Below the pieces are notes generated by a model. That model worked only from the letters and a program-made list of their open reading frames with translations, did no database searches and was not told the origin of the DNA. A stretch of DNA of 35,179 bases from Deltaproteobacteria bacterium (GTDB lineage Bacteria; Desulfobacterota; Syntrophia; Syntrophales; UBA2185), in the NCBI GenBank assembly GCA_026388545.1, contig JAPLJS010000024.1, forward strand, positions 1 through 35,179, in the 5' to 3' direction. This document shows, one piece after another, positions 8,698 to 17,482 of the stretch. Each line of letters opens with the position of its first letter. Position 1 is the stretch's first letter. The position numbers and the translations under genes were made by a program.

Positions 8698-9849
8698 TCA
8701 GACAGGAGTTTTTGATTTTTGGACTTCTTTCGTCACCGCCAGGTTATCACGATGAATGATCTCATCATAATCTTTGTACCCTAAAACCTGTTCAATCCTG
8801 GATGACTTCAGTCCCATAATCTTCCTGATTTCCGAAGAGCTGTAGTTAACCAGCCCCTTGGCCAACTGAGTTCCTGCCATGTCGACGCAGGTTACCGGAT
8901 CCCCGATACTGAAATCACCCTCCACATTGAGTATGCCTGACGGAAGCAGGCTTTTTCCTTCCTCAATAAGAGCCATTTTAGCCCCGTCATCAAGAAACAG
9001 TTTGCCCCGTGATCTCAGGGTAAAGGCTATCCAGTACTTTCTGCTGCTCAGGTGTTCGCTCGCGGGCAAAAAGAGGGTTCCTATTTCTTTACCCGCAAAT
9101 ATGTCATGCAGAACGCCCTTCTTCTTGCCGGGAGCTATCATGCATGGGATACCCGCTGACGTTACCGCTTTTGCGGCAATCACCTTGCTTTTCATGCCCC
9201 CTAATCCGACCGATGTTGTCTCATCTGTTGCAGCCGACTCTATCTCTTCCGTAAACTCTTTTACCAGCGTGATGAGCTTTGCTTTTTTTGATTCCGAGGG
9301 GCTCCGGTCATACAGGCCTTCTGTGCTGGTCAAATTGATCAGAAGGTGGGCATCAATAATATTGGTGATCATGGCGGCAAGATGATCATTATCGCCGAAT
9401 TTAATTTCATCTACGGCCACAGTGTCATTCTCGTTGATAATGGGGATAACGCCCCAGTCAATGAGCGTGGATAGGGTATTGCGGACATTTAAGTATCGTT
9501 TTCTGTCCGTCAGGTCACTCATGGTCAGGAGGATCTGGGCGATGAAAATGCCGTATTTTCCGAAAGAATTGGAATAGACCCTCATGAGCCTGCTCTGTCC
9601 GATGGCCGCGGCAGCCTGTTTCTGAGGCATGTTTTTCAACTTGCCCGTTATCCCCATTCTATGTTTGCCGGAGGCAATAGCACCTGAGGTGACAATCACA
9701 ATCTGGCGCCCCTCTTTCGTGAGTTGTGCTATCTCATCAACCAGTTGCTCAATAATGTGAAGATCAAGGCCGTCTTCGCCTGTTAACACAGCGCTCCCGA
9801 TTTTAATGAGAACACGTTTGACATTTACCAGGATTTCTTTCCGCGCCAT
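8698..9849 (-). CDS. proB: Glutamate 5-kinase
   Basis: ProB phosphorylates glutamate in the first step of proline synthesis. The 383-residue protein has the amino-acid kinase domain (residues ~8-265), with KIGSAVLT near the N-terminus, VTSGAIASGKHRMG, and the substrate segment NENDTVAVDEIKFGDND. A C-terminal PUA domain follows (~290-370), so this is the long ProB form. It follows obgE by nine bases in the same orientation, a common pairing in deltaproteobacteria. proA is not in this window. Transcription probably ends at the hairpin in the ogt 3' end. Confidence 0.97.
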   Translation of the reverse strand: MARKEILVNVKRVLIKIGSAVLTGEDGLDLHIIEQLVDEIAQLTKEGRQIVIVTSGAIASGKHRMGITGKLKNMPQKQAAAAIGQSRLMRVYSNSFGKYGIFIAQILLTMSDLTDRKRYLNVRNTLSTLIDWGVIPIINENDTVAVDEIKFGDNDHLAAMITNIIDAHLLINLTSTEGLYDRSPSESKKAKLITLVKEFTEEIESAATDETTSVGLGGMKSKVIAAKAVTSAGIPCMIAPGKKKGVLHDIFAGKEIGTLFLPASEHLSSRKYWIAFTLRSRGKLFLDDGAKMALIEEGKSLLPSGILNVEGDFSIGDPVTCVDMAGTQLAKGLVNYSSSEIRKIMGLKSSRIEQVLGYKDYDEIIHRDNLAVTKEVQKSKTPV

Positions 9850-9858
9850 GATTTTAAT

Positions 9859-10863
9859 TCACCTTTTCAAATGCAGATTATTTGTAATTTCATTTATCAC
9901 GGTGTTAATTCCTTCCCCGGTTATGGCGGAAAATGCTAACACCTTTACGCCTTTTCTCTCAAATATGTCAATTTCTTTTTTGATTCTTTCCCTGGTGATG
10001 GGAAGATCAATTTTATTGATGGCAACGACCTGGGGCTTTTCCATAAGATCCGGACTGAAAAGAGCGAGTTCGCGGTTGACAGTTTCAAAATCCTGCCAGG
10101 CATCACTGTATGATTCATTGGAAATATCGAGTATATGAAGCAGAACAGATGTTCTTTCAATGTGGCGGAGAAAACGCGTTCCCATTCCCATTCCACTATG
10201 GGCGCCTTTGATCAATCCGGGAATGTCGGCGATGACAAAAGTTTCGAGGTTTCCATATTGTACGACACCTAAATGCGGTACCAGCGTGGTGAAAGGATAA
10301 TCGGCGATTTTAGGTTTTGCGGCAGAGACTCTGGATATGAATGTCGATTTTCCAACATTGGGTAAACCGATAATGCCCACATCGGCTAAGAGCTTCAGCT
10401 CAAGGGTAATCCAGCGTTCCTCGCCCTTTCTCCCCTCCTGGGCATAACGGGGCGCCTGATTGGTTGCCGTGGCAAACCATGCGTTACCTTTCCCGCCTAT
10501 CCCCCCCTTGGCGACAATGAAAACCTGTCCATCAACGGCGAGATCGGCCAGAATCTCATGCGTTTCTGCGTCTTTAACCAGTGTGCCCACGGGGACGATG
10601 ATTTCCACATCGGGAGAATCCCCGCCGGTTCTGTTATTCCCTTTTCCATGTCCGCCATGTTTTGCCACATGGTGCTGCTTGTACTTTAAATCAAGCAGGG
10701 TCCTGTGGCTGCTCACGGCACGGATAATTATATCCCCTCCCTTGCCGCCATTACCACCATCCGGCCCGCCGCGGGGAATGAACTTTTCCCTTCTGAAACT
10801 TACACAACCTCGTCCGCCGTCGCCCGCATGTATGTAGATTTTTGCCTCGTCGATAAATTTCAT
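9859..10863 (-). CDS. obgE: GTPase ObgE/CgtA
   Basis: Obg is an essential GTPase involved in 50S ribosome assembly and stress signalling. Residues 1-158 are the glycine-rich Obg fold (GDGGRGCVSFRREKF, GGPDGGNGGKGGD). The G domain follows, with G1 GLPNVGKST, switch region DYPFTT, G3 DIPGLI, and G4 NKID. At 334 residues it lacks the variable C-terminal OCT extension found in some homologues. It is next to the L21/L27 genes, as usual, but here a cold-shock gene and a strong terminator separate it from rpmA. Confidence 0.97.
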   Translation of the reverse strand: MKFIDEAKIYIHAGDGGRGCVSFRREKFIPRGGPDGGNGGKGGDIIIRAVSSHRTLLDLKYKQHHVAKHGGHGKGNNRTGGDSPDVEIIVPVGTLVKDAETHEILADLAVDGQVFIVAKGGIGGKGNAWFATATNQAPRYAQEGRKGEERWITLELKLLADVGIIGLPNVGKSTFISRVSAAKPKIADYPFTTLVPHLGVVQYGNLETFVIADIPGLIKGAHSGMGMGTRFLRHIERTSVLLHILDISNESYSDAWQDFETVNRELALFSPDLMEKPQVVAINKIDLPITRERIKKEIDIFERKGVKVLAFSAITGEGINTVINEITNNLHLKR

Positions 10864-10877
10864 AAAAGAAGCTCTTT

Positions 10878-10908
10878 AAAAAAAAGAGGCACTTGAATTA
10901 AGTGCCTC
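10878..10908 (-). terminator. Strong intrinsic terminator between the cold-shock gene and obgE
   Basis: On the minus strand GAGGCACTT (10908-10900) pairs perfectly with AAGTGCCTC (10894-10886) around a five-base loop, followed by eight T residues (10885-10878). Only 14 bases separate the T tract from the obgE start codon, so no promoter fits between them. obgE must depend on readthrough or RNA processing. Confidence 0.9.
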
Positions 10909-10973
10909 AAAGGAATTCACCTGTCCGACAGAAATTTTCCGGCCATTTTCACGCATGGCCTGTAAAACCCATT

Positions 10974-11183
10974 TTATAATTTGCGTACATTCACGGCCGC
11001 CTGTCCTTTATTGTCCTGCTTTACCGTGAACTCTACGCGTTCTCCTTCTGCTAAACTGCGAAAGCCCTCCCCGACAATTGATGTGTAGTGTACAAAAACA
11101 TCTTCTCCCGAGTCCCGAGAGATAAAACCAAAGCCCTTCTTGTCGTTAAACCACTTAACAACGCCGGTTTCACACTCGTCCAT
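10974..11183 (-). CDS. Cold-shock-domain protein (CspA family)
   Basis: This 69-residue single-stranded nucleic acid-binding protein is the usual size for CspA-like RNA chaperones. RNP1 is visible as KGFGFI and RNP2 as VFVHY, within one OB fold starting [13 protein letters not shown]. The start codon is preceded by AAAGGAAT at close range, with a further AGGAGG upstream. It sits between rpmA and obgE, an insertion into an otherwise standard ribosomal-protein cluster, and is followed by a strong terminator. It may act as an RNA chaperone or anti-terminator for its own operon, but that is inference. Confidence 0.95.
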   Translation of the reverse strand: MDECETGVVKWFNDKKGFGFISRDSGEDVFVHYTSIVGEGFRSLAEGERVEFTVKQDNKGQAAVNVRKL

Positions 11184-11219
11184 ATTCCTTTAAAGCCTCC
11201 TGTTTATTTATAAAGCTGG

Positions 11220-11474
11220 CTATGAAGCGTAAACGCTTACTTTTTTTCTTTTCTTGTCCAGCCTTTCATACATTACAATGCCGTCAATCTTAGAAAATAG
11301 TGTATAGTCTTTTCCAAGACCGACATTATTGCCGGGATGGATCTTTGTCCCGACCTGACGGACGATGATAGAGCCGGCATTAATTCTCTGGCCGCCAAAC
11401 ACCTTAACGCCCCGCCTCTGGGCGTTGCTATCCCTTCCGTTCCGGGTACTGCCTTGTCCTTTTTTATGTGCCAT
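11220..11474 (-). CDS. rpmA: 50S ribosomal protein L27
   Basis: L27 lies near the peptidyl-transferase centre and contacts the tRNA acceptor end. The 84-residue sequence shows the conserved N-terminus [23 protein letters not shown] and the [17 protein letters not shown] core. It has no Firmicutes-type cleavable extension. It follows rplU by 11 bases and is surely co-transcribed with it. Confidence 0.98.
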   Translation of the reverse strand: MAHKKGQGSTRNGRDSNAQRRGVKVFGGQRINAGSIIVRQVGTKIHPGNNVGLGKDYTLFSKIDGIVMYERLDKKRKKVSVYAS

Positions 11475-11485
11475 GCTATCCCCCG

Positions 11486-11797
11486 CTAAATGGAAATTTC
11501 CTTTATCTTCATCCTTGTCAATTTCTGACGGTGTCCTGTTTTCTTCTTAAACCCTTTCCTTCTTTTCATTTTAAAGACATTAATTTTCTTCGCCTGTGTC
11601 TGATCGATAATTTCGCCGCTAACCTTTACACCTTCGAGAAAAGGGGTACCCACTTTGATGTCTTCTCCTCTGGAGACCATCAGTACCTCATCGAAAATAA
11701 CGGTTTCTCCCTTACCACCGCTTACTTTTTCGATCGCGATTTCGTCGCCTTCCGAGACTTTATGCTGTTTTCCGCCTGTTTTTATAACCGCATACAT
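11486..11797 (-). CDS. rplU: 50S ribosomal protein L21
   Basis: L21 is a 23S-rRNA-binding protein of the large subunit. The 103-residue length and the signatures [13 protein letters not shown] at the start and [16 protein letters not shown] near the end are typical. It is the first gene of the rplU-rpmA-csp-obgE-proB cluster and lies just downstream of a good sigma70-type promoter. Confidence 0.98.
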   Translation of the reverse strand: MYAVIKTGGKQHKVSEGDEIAIEKVSGGKGETVIFDEVLMVSRGEDIKVGTPFLEGVKVSGEIIDQTQAKKINVFKMKRRKGFKKKTGHRQKLTRMKIKEISI

Positions 11798-11831
11798 ACA
11801 ATCTAATCCTTATGAAAAAAATTTGAGGTGC

Positions 11832-11861
11832 ACTGTATCTAAAAAAAATACAATTTGTCAA
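11832..11861 (-). promoter_or_regulatory. Sigma70-type promoter of rplU operon
   Basis: On the minus strand TTGACA (11861-11856) and TACAGT (11837-11832) are separated by 18 bases in an AT-rich region. The likely start is near 11825, leaving a short leader of about 28 bases before rplU. Confidence 0.7.
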
Positions 11862-11927
11862 CATAATTTATTATATTTTCCTTCTTAAAGAATTTCAGTA
11901 GTAGCCCGATTTTTTTATAATTACCCT

Positions 11928-12359
11928 TCAGGAAGGTTTTTCTTCAAAGAAAGAACGGTACTTGTACCGGTTTTTCTCGATCTCCCAGTACTTGGACAGG
12001 GCAAAACTGCGAGGAAATGTCGGTTTTGAAAGGTATGGGAGCGAGTCTTTCTTGAATGCAACCAGCAGTTCTTGAAAAACTGCATCTTTTTTTTTATTGT
12101 TAACGAAAGCACGCTCTTTGGTGTATTCGAAGAAAATTTCCGGTCCCATAATATTCCTCACGAGTTCGAAGTGTTCAGGCTTGATGAAATAGGATGGTTG
12201 AAGTTCAATCTTAGTCCTGATTAATAGTTGTACCTTCGTCGTATCCGCCGCGATAGAGATGGATTTATCCAATACTTCTACTATAAGGCCGTTGGAAAGG
12301 GGTATTTCTTCTACACTTCTCATGACGATCTGTTTATCATCTTTATCCTTGACCTGCAA
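11928..12359 (-). CDS. Conserved hypothetical protein, 143 residues
   Basis: I do not recognise a family. The protein is soluble, with no signal peptide or membrane segment. It has a beta-rich first half (NGLIVEVLDKSISIAADTTKVQLLIRTKI) and a charged, aromatic C-terminal half rich in Lys, Phe and Tyr. I chose the TTG at 12359 because GAGGAA lies seven bases upstream; the next ATG is 13 codons in. It is transcribed away from the Cys-rich gene at 12485, so the two share an intergenic region with a palindrome. Codon usage looks like that of its neighbours and no long competing ORF is seen, so it is probably a real lineage-specific gene. Confidence 0.7.
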   Translation of the reverse strand: MQVKDKDDKQIVMRSVEEIPLSNGLIVEVLDKSISIAADTTKVQLLIRTKIELQPSYFIKPEHFELVRNIMGPEIFFEYTKERAFVNNKKKDAVFQELLVAFKKDSLPYLSKPTFPRSFALSKYWEIEKNRYKYRSFFEEKPS

Positions 12360-12411
12360 ATATATTCCTCATATAAAGGGGCATAAAATTGGTTTGCATA
12401 TTTAAGGATGG

Positions 12412-12432
12412 GCCTCGCCAAGCTGGTGAGGC
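12412..12432. promoter_or_regulatory. Palindrome between divergent genes (possible operator)
   Basis: GCCTCGCCA (12412-12420) and TGGTGAGGC (12424-12432) form an inverted repeat with one mismatch around AGC. It lies between the starts of the divergent genes at 12359 and 12485. There is no T tract, so it is not a standard terminator. A regulator-binding site is one possibility. Confidence 0.4.
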
Positions 12433-12484
12433 TTCATCGGGAATAGAGAATTTCAACGTATGGCGCCAAAACTATTGTCTTTGA

Positions 12485-13303
12485 ATGAAGGATGATATAT
12501 TCATCCACCTTTGCCAGCCGGATGCATATAAATCATGCGGGGCATGTTGTGGATCCTATAATTACGCCGACAGCACAAAGGAATCTCTGGTCGGGAGATT
12601 GAAAAGCAGGACTGATCTGTTCCACAAAACCGTCACGCGTCCGGAAGACTTGGCGGGCTTTTCCGAGATGGTAAAAATATCTGAAGACCAGGCAAAAATA
12701 TTCGAAGTCATCTATTGCTGCGAATATTTCGGTTTTCTTGATGACGAGGAAAGAAAAGTGGGCTGCCTCCTCCATCCACACCGAAACAAAGGCGTGGATC
12801 TGAGAGAATCTTCCTTTTACGGGAGGGAGTTGTGTGAGGGGCACCTCTGCCCCAGTTATCATTACCTATCGAGAGAAGAGAAACTGGCTCTGATCAATAT
12901 TATTACAGACGACTGGTACCTTTATGGCCTCTGTGTGACCGATATTGATCTGGTCAAATCATATTTTCGCTTGATCAGCGAGAGGGTTTGCGAAATGCCG
13001 CCGCCTGACAGATTCAGGGAGAACGTTCTCAGGGAGATCGCCCTTCGTTTCTTTTCCTACAAGACTTCATGGCCTTTTCGGTCATATGCAACCAATCGTT
13101 TCGGCAAGTATTATTTCGATGGTTCGGAATACATGATAAAGCACATTAACTATGAGACCCTTGGCTGTGAGAAATCACGATTTGACAGTATTTTCCGGAG
13201 CCTTTCTTCCGAATTTAAAAATGTACGGGAATTAAAAGAGGGGGAGAAACTGATACAGGCAAACATCGATGAACTTACTCGTACTTATGAACGGTTTGTC
13301 TAA
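12485..13303 (+). CDS. Cys-rich protein, YkgJ/UPF0153-like putative metal-binding
   Basis: This is a 272-residue soluble protein. Its N-terminal half has eight cysteines in a spaced pattern: C10, C18, C21-C22, C78-C79, C94, and C117 with C122 (CEGHLCPSY). The arrangement of CGACC, then a C-E-Y-F-G-F segment, then G-C-L-L-H-P and a final C-x4-C-P resembles the Zn/Fe-cluster-type YkgJ (UPF0153) family. The usual CxxCxxCC is incomplete here, so the assignment is tentative. The C-terminal half is helical and unrecognised. The ATG at 12485 has a weak ribosome-binding site, but an in-frame stop directly upstream excludes a longer form. hpt starts 14 bases after its stop. Confidence 0.8.
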   Translation: MKDDIFIHLCQPDAYKSCGACCGSYNYADSTKESLVGRLKSRTDLFHKTVTRPEDLAGFSEMVKISEDQAKIFEVIYCCEYFGFLDDEERKVGCLLHPHRNKGVDLRESSFYGRELCEGHLCPSYHYLSREEKLALINIITDDWYLYGLCVTDIDLVKSYFRLISERVCEMPPPDRFRENVLREIALRFFSYKTSWPFRSYATNRFGKYYFDGSEYMIKHINYETLGCEKSRFDSIFRSLSSEFKNVRELKEGEKLIQANIDELTRTYERFV

Positions 13304-13317
13304 AAAGGAGGTATCCG

Positions 13318-13842
13318 ATGGACAGGGTAAAAAGAGAGGTTCTTATTGCTAAAGCAGATATTGATAAGAGGGTTCAGGAACTGGCGGATGTTATTTCCCG
13401 GGATTATGAGGGGAAAGAGTTAATCGTTATCGGTATCCTTAAGGGTGCGTTTGTCTTTATGGCGGATCTGATCCGATCCCTTCGTGTTCCATGCATGATT
13501 GATTTTGTCAGACTGGCAAGCTATGGTACAGGAACTGTGAGCTCAGGCAGTATCATGATTACGAAAGATATTGAGACACCGATACTGGGCAGGGACGTTC
13601 TTGTTGTTGAAGACATCGTAGATACCGGTTTGACCCTGTCTTTTTTAGTCGACAGGCTCAAGGAAAGAGATCCGCAATCATTAAGAGTCTGCGTATTTCT
13701 TGATAAAAAGGAGAGAAGGAAGGTGCCGTTTGAAGCCGAGTATGTAGGCTTCGACATACCGGACCGTTTTGTCGTGGGGTACGGTCTTGATTTCAATGAA
13801 ATGTATCGTTTCCTGCCGGATGTCTGTGTCATAAAAGAGTAG
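13318..13842 (+). CDS. hpt: Hypoxanthine phosphoribosyltransferase
   Basis: This purine-salvage enzyme transfers the phosphoribosyl group of PRPP to hypoxanthine or guanine. The 174-residue protein has the type I PRTase PRPP loop V-L-V-V-E-D-I-V-D-T-G-L-T, the GILKGAFVFMADL segment, and the C-terminal F-D-I-P-D-R-F-V-V-G-Y-G-L-D motif typical of HPRT. An excellent AAGGAGGT Shine-Dalgarno precedes the ATG. It ends with TAG, which shows that TAG is used as a normal stop in this genome. Confidence 0.96.
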   Translation: MDRVKREVLIAKADIDKRVQELADVISRDYEGKELIVIGILKGAFVFMADLIRSLRVPCMIDFVRLASYGTGTVSSGSIMITKDIETPILGRDVLVVEDIVDTGLTLSFLVDRLKERDPQSLRVCVFLDKKERRKVPFEAEYVGFDIPDRFVVGYGLDFNEMYRFLPDVCVIKE

Positions 13843-13870
13843 CAGGGGATAGGTGATAGGGGAGAGAGAC

Positions 13871-14782
13871 ATGATCGTTCACTGTAAAAATTGCGGAACA
13901 AAATTCAGATTTGATGAAACCCTGATCGAGGGTGAAGGAATATGGGTCAGGTGTAACCAATGCAAAAATCTGTTTTTTCTCGATAATCCGGTAAAGAAAG
14001 AAACGGAACCCGTACCCGATCAGGAAAAAGATCGTGAGAGAACTCCATCTGAACCCAAAAAAATAGTTCAGGCGCAGATCTTTACAGATAGGGAGGAAGA
14101 TGCCGAGCGAAAGGAAGTTTTGCCTGTCGGGGATATTGAAAAGGATGTCCCTGACCTCGGTAAACATAAGTTAACCGGCGCCGACAAGGAAAAAGATGCG
14201 GAAACACATGATGATGAGGTTTCCGAAGAAGAGGTCGGAAAAAAACGAGTGACGCCTCGGGGGAGACAAGTGGCCTATTTATTTATCGTCCTCATACTCG
14301 GGTGTGTTTATCTCCTGTTTTTTGCCGAGACAGGTGGGCAGGCGTTATTTGAAAAGATACTCGGCACAGCTCAGAAAAGCGAGGAAGTTGGTCCCGCACA
14401 GGTCGAACTTACCGATGTAAGGCAGCGGATAGTCAATAACGTGCTCAGTGGGCCCATCCGGGTTGTTGAGGGAGCAGCAATCAATCAGTCTTCATTTCCT
14501 ATGACGAGGATCAAGGTCAAGGGGGAGATTACCGATGCCTATACAGTGGTTCTCGGAGTGCGGGAATCCTATTGCGGCAATCTCTTAACCGATAATGAGC
14601 TTGCGACCATGACGGAAGATCAAATCCAGAAGGAACTTTCCAATCCCCAGGGGAGCGATGTTTCCAATGACCGGATTGGACCCCAAGGCCAGATCCCTTG
14701 CATGATTGTGTTTACCCGTGAACCTGCAGGGGGTGTAAAGACATTTGTCATACCCGTGGGAGCGGAACGGTTGTTACCATAA
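13871..14782 (+). CDS. MJ0042-type zinc-finger protein with one membrane segment and DUF3426-like C-terminus
   Basis: The 303-residue protein opens with an MJ0042/zinc-ribbon motif: C5-x2-C8, then C28-x2-C31 (VRCNQCKNLFF). A long acidic and lysine-rich linker follows, then one transmembrane helix around residues 134-157, then a C-terminal domain of the DUF3426 type, with a beta pattern including VRVVEGAAINQS-like segments. Homologues are common in delta- and betaproteobacteria and their function is unknown. I start it at the ATG at 13871, which has GGGGAGAGAG just upstream, rather than the in-frame GTG at 13853. It follows hpt by 28 bases. Confidence 0.85.
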   Translation: MIVHCKNCGTKFRFDETLIEGEGIWVRCNQCKNLFFLDNPVKKETEPVPDQEKDRERTPSEPKKIVQAQIFTDREEDAERKEVLPVGDIEKDVPDLGKHKLTGADKEKDAETHDDEVSEEEVGKKRVTPRGRQVAYLFIVLILGCVYLLFFAETGGQALFEKILGTAQKSEEVGPAQVELTDVRQRIVNNVLSGPIRVVEGAAINQSSFPMTRIKVKGEITDAYTVVLGVRESYCGNLLTDNELATMTEDQIQKELSNPQGSDVSNDRIGPQGQIPCMIVFTREPAGGVKTFVIPVGAERLLP

Positions 14783-14853
14783 ACTATGGACCACTTCTAC
14801 TCGTTTACCGTTTAAAAGGGTTGATTTCCTTTCTTTGTATTAATTTATCTTAA

Positions 14854-15546
14854 GTGAAGACGATTTCTATAATATTGCCGGCGTAGAATGAGGAAGAGGG
14901 CGTTGTCGAAACCATAAGGAGCGTTCCTCTACAAAAGCTGAAAAATGCAGGATATGATGTGGAAATTCTGGTTGTAGACGGTGGGAGTACCGATAATACA
15001 GTTATGCTGGCAAAAAAGGCGGGTGCGCGGGTGATCTCTTCTGATCGAGGATACGGGAAACAATACAAAGTAGGCCTACAGATGGGAAACGGGGATATCA
15101 TTGTAACGGGAGATTCTGATGGCACCTATCCTTTTGAACATATAATGACCTATGTTCGTTATCTTGAGGATAATAGCATTGGTTTTATTACTATCAACCG
15201 GATGGATCAAATGGACAGCGGTGCAATGCATTTTTCCAATAAGATCGGCAATGTGGTGCTTACCTTTTTTACAAATTTACTCTTTGGGTTGCGATTAAAG
15301 GATTCACAGAGCGGTATGTGGATCCTGCGGAGGACAGTTCTGGAAAAATTAAACCTGAAATCTCATGGTTTTCCCTTCTGCCAGGAGTTTAAGATAGAAG
15401 CATTCCGGAAAGTCAGGAGCATTGAACTTAGTGGGAGCTACAAGAAACGTCTCGGCAAGTCAAAATTGCGAAAGAGTAGAGATGGAATTGGTAATTTATG
15501 TGCATTATGTAAGAAGCGGCTGGAAATTACCATAATGGGGGAATAA
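14854..15546 (+). pseudogene. GT2 glycosyltransferase (polyprenyl-phosphate sugar synthase-like) interrupted by one amber codon
   Basis: Read from GTG at 14854 the frame is open for 230 codons except for a single TAG at 14884-14886. The residues around it are ISIILPA-stop-NEEEG, where the GT2 family has an almost invariant Tyr or His (PAYNEE), so one base change from TAC or TAT explains it. The rest is a good GT2 fold: LVVDGGSTDNT around residue 45, then the D-x-D-like GDSDGTYP, and a DSQSGMW motif as in dolichol-phosphate mannose synthases. Such enzymes make lipid-linked sugars for membrane GT-C transferases, one of which lies convergently next door. Translation could restart at ATG or GTG codons further in, but that would lose the nucleotide-binding strand. 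It may be a pseudogene or a sequencing error. Confidence 0.8.
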
Positions 15547-15568
15547 ATTGTTAGAAATATTCTTTAGG

Positions 15569-17442
15569 CTACATGAAATCATAGAATAAGGAAATGTATT
15601 TTAGCTGCTCTTCCTCCTGCAATGCCTTTTTATTATCGATAGCCTTATAAATATCAATTAATTTCATCCGGGGTATTCTCTGACCGGAATTGATTTCGAG
15701 TGACCTTTCATATGCCTGAATAGCTTTTTCCCTTTGCCTCAGATACAGCAACAAATCCCCCAGGAGTTCGTACTTGGCGGCTGCTGTAAAGGAATCATCA
15801 GGGATCTTATCAAGATAAACGTTTCCCATTTGGATATTCCCTTTTGAGTAATATTTCTCTGCCAGGGCGAGGTTGGCAAAAGACGAAAAGGGTTTATTCA
15901 TGTCCGATGATCTCTTCCAGTAGGGAATGGCTTCATTTTCAAAACCTTTTGAATCAAGAATGATGGCATGGGTGTTATAGTAAGCAGTCACATCATCGGT
16001 TGCCTTTACGGGAATGAATTCAATAATCAAAAATGCCATGATGATTGCACACGATATGCCCGCCTGCCGGTATAATCTCTTCTTAAAAAATGAAAAAAGA
16101 TTACTGATACCAATGGCGGCAAAGGGGATCATGATTACCAGCAAGGGAAGCCTGTATCTTGCGTTTGTGTAAAAGACAATCAGTGTCAATCCATACAGAC
16201 CGGAAATGGTACCGAGAGCCCATGCCTTTCTGTAATGAAGACTGTATGCAATACCTGCCATGCCAAGGGGAAGGATACACCAGAAGTTGAAAAAGGGAAG
16301 TTTGAAAAATGCCACAAAATTACTGACAAAGGGGATGTGGTAATGGTCACAGGCCTCGAATTGATTAAACAGGACGAGCGTCTTCTGCCATAATTTCCAG
16401 CCAAATGCAACAGGATATTCCATTGCCGTGTTAACGACTTCTCTTGTCCAGTAGTGAGAAGCCTCTACGGGGGAAAGCCTTTCCTTCGTCCTTTTGCCCG
16501 CTTCTATGGTAAACTGGACCCCCTGCTCAAAAGGTGATGATGACGCAAAGGGTACAGGCCGGTAATAAGGGTCAGGATTCCGCAGGTTGTTACCGAGGTA
16601 AAGATTGAAACCGGCCTGAGATGTTGTCAGGGTGAATTCCCCGGCGATCCTGTAGTTTCGGATCATGAATGGCGATAAAGCGACAGCCATGCCTGCGATA
16701 TAGATGGCTAGGCTGACAATGAGCAGCTTCTGAGAATTTCTGTCCCTGTAGAAATTCCATAGAATGATCAGGGGCATCACCGGAATGATCAAAATGGCAT
16801 TTGGCCGGACGTTTAGCAACAGCCCGGCGGAGAGACCAAGGATGCCAACTTTCATCAGTAACTTTTTGTTAAACCCCTCTTTTTCTTCTAAAAAGGAATG
16901 TGAAAGAGTATTGTTGAGAACTGACACAAATAGCCATACCATGAGAGCAAACAAGAAAACTTCGAGAGATGTCTTCAACGGGACGATACTGTAGAAAATA
17001 AAGGCTTGTAGAGGCAGGCGATCAGGCAGGATGCAAGGCCGATTGTCCGGTTTACCAATTCCTTACCGATGAGATAGATAAGCCAGCAGGTCAGAACCCC
17101 GAGGATGATATTCATTACCCTGACATAGAAGGCATCCGGTGATAACAACTTGTAGATCAGTGCCGTGATATACGCGGGGAGGGAGGGGAATTCATAGACC
17201 GATGTGGATGTAAACGTTCCATCGGCGATCCTTCTGGCCCATTCGTGATAGATTCTTTCATCCCATAAAAGGAAATAAAAATAGACGCTTCCTTTCAGGT
17301 CAACGAGGGCGACAATTCTTAAGATAAGGGCAAGGAAGAGGAAGGCGGATACAAATAAATGGGCGTATTGATCAGCGAAGGAAGCAATCCCGGTGGATGC
17401 TTTAATGTTATCGATACTCTGTCTGCGTTTTTTTCTTGCCAT
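15569..17442 (-). pseudogene. Membrane GT39/PMT-like glycosyltransferase with C-terminal TPR, one frameshift
   Basis: Two overlapping frames make one gene. The N-terminal part (17442 down to about 17015) has several membrane helices and the LLWDERIYHEWA loop with the acidic pair typical of GT-C/PMT transferases. The rest (down to 15569) has further membrane helices, a periplasmic loop and a C-terminal TPR region (residues ~520-600). The frames join at about 17019-17024 if one G is restored in TACAAGCC (to TACAAGGCC), giving L-Y-K-A-F-I-F-Y. With that base the gene is 625 codons, a usual family length. GT39-like enzymes transfer sugars from polyprenyl phosphates in the inner membrane. The GT2 gene nearby could supply such a donor. 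The start is the ATG at 17442. Confidence 0.78.
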
Positions 17443-17482
17443 CAATCATCAGATGGGAATCGTAGAAAAGTTCACTGAATTG

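Noticed and set aside
10941-10960. GGCCAT/ATGGCC hairpin after the cold-shock gene as a terminator
   Set aside because: The stem is short and no T tract follows it. The hairpin at 10886-10908 is the better terminator.
14884-14886. TAG as a recoded sense codon (for example pyrrolysine)
   Set aside because: TAG ends hpt and rny normally in this window, and the expected residue is Tyr. A point mutation or sequencing error is simpler.
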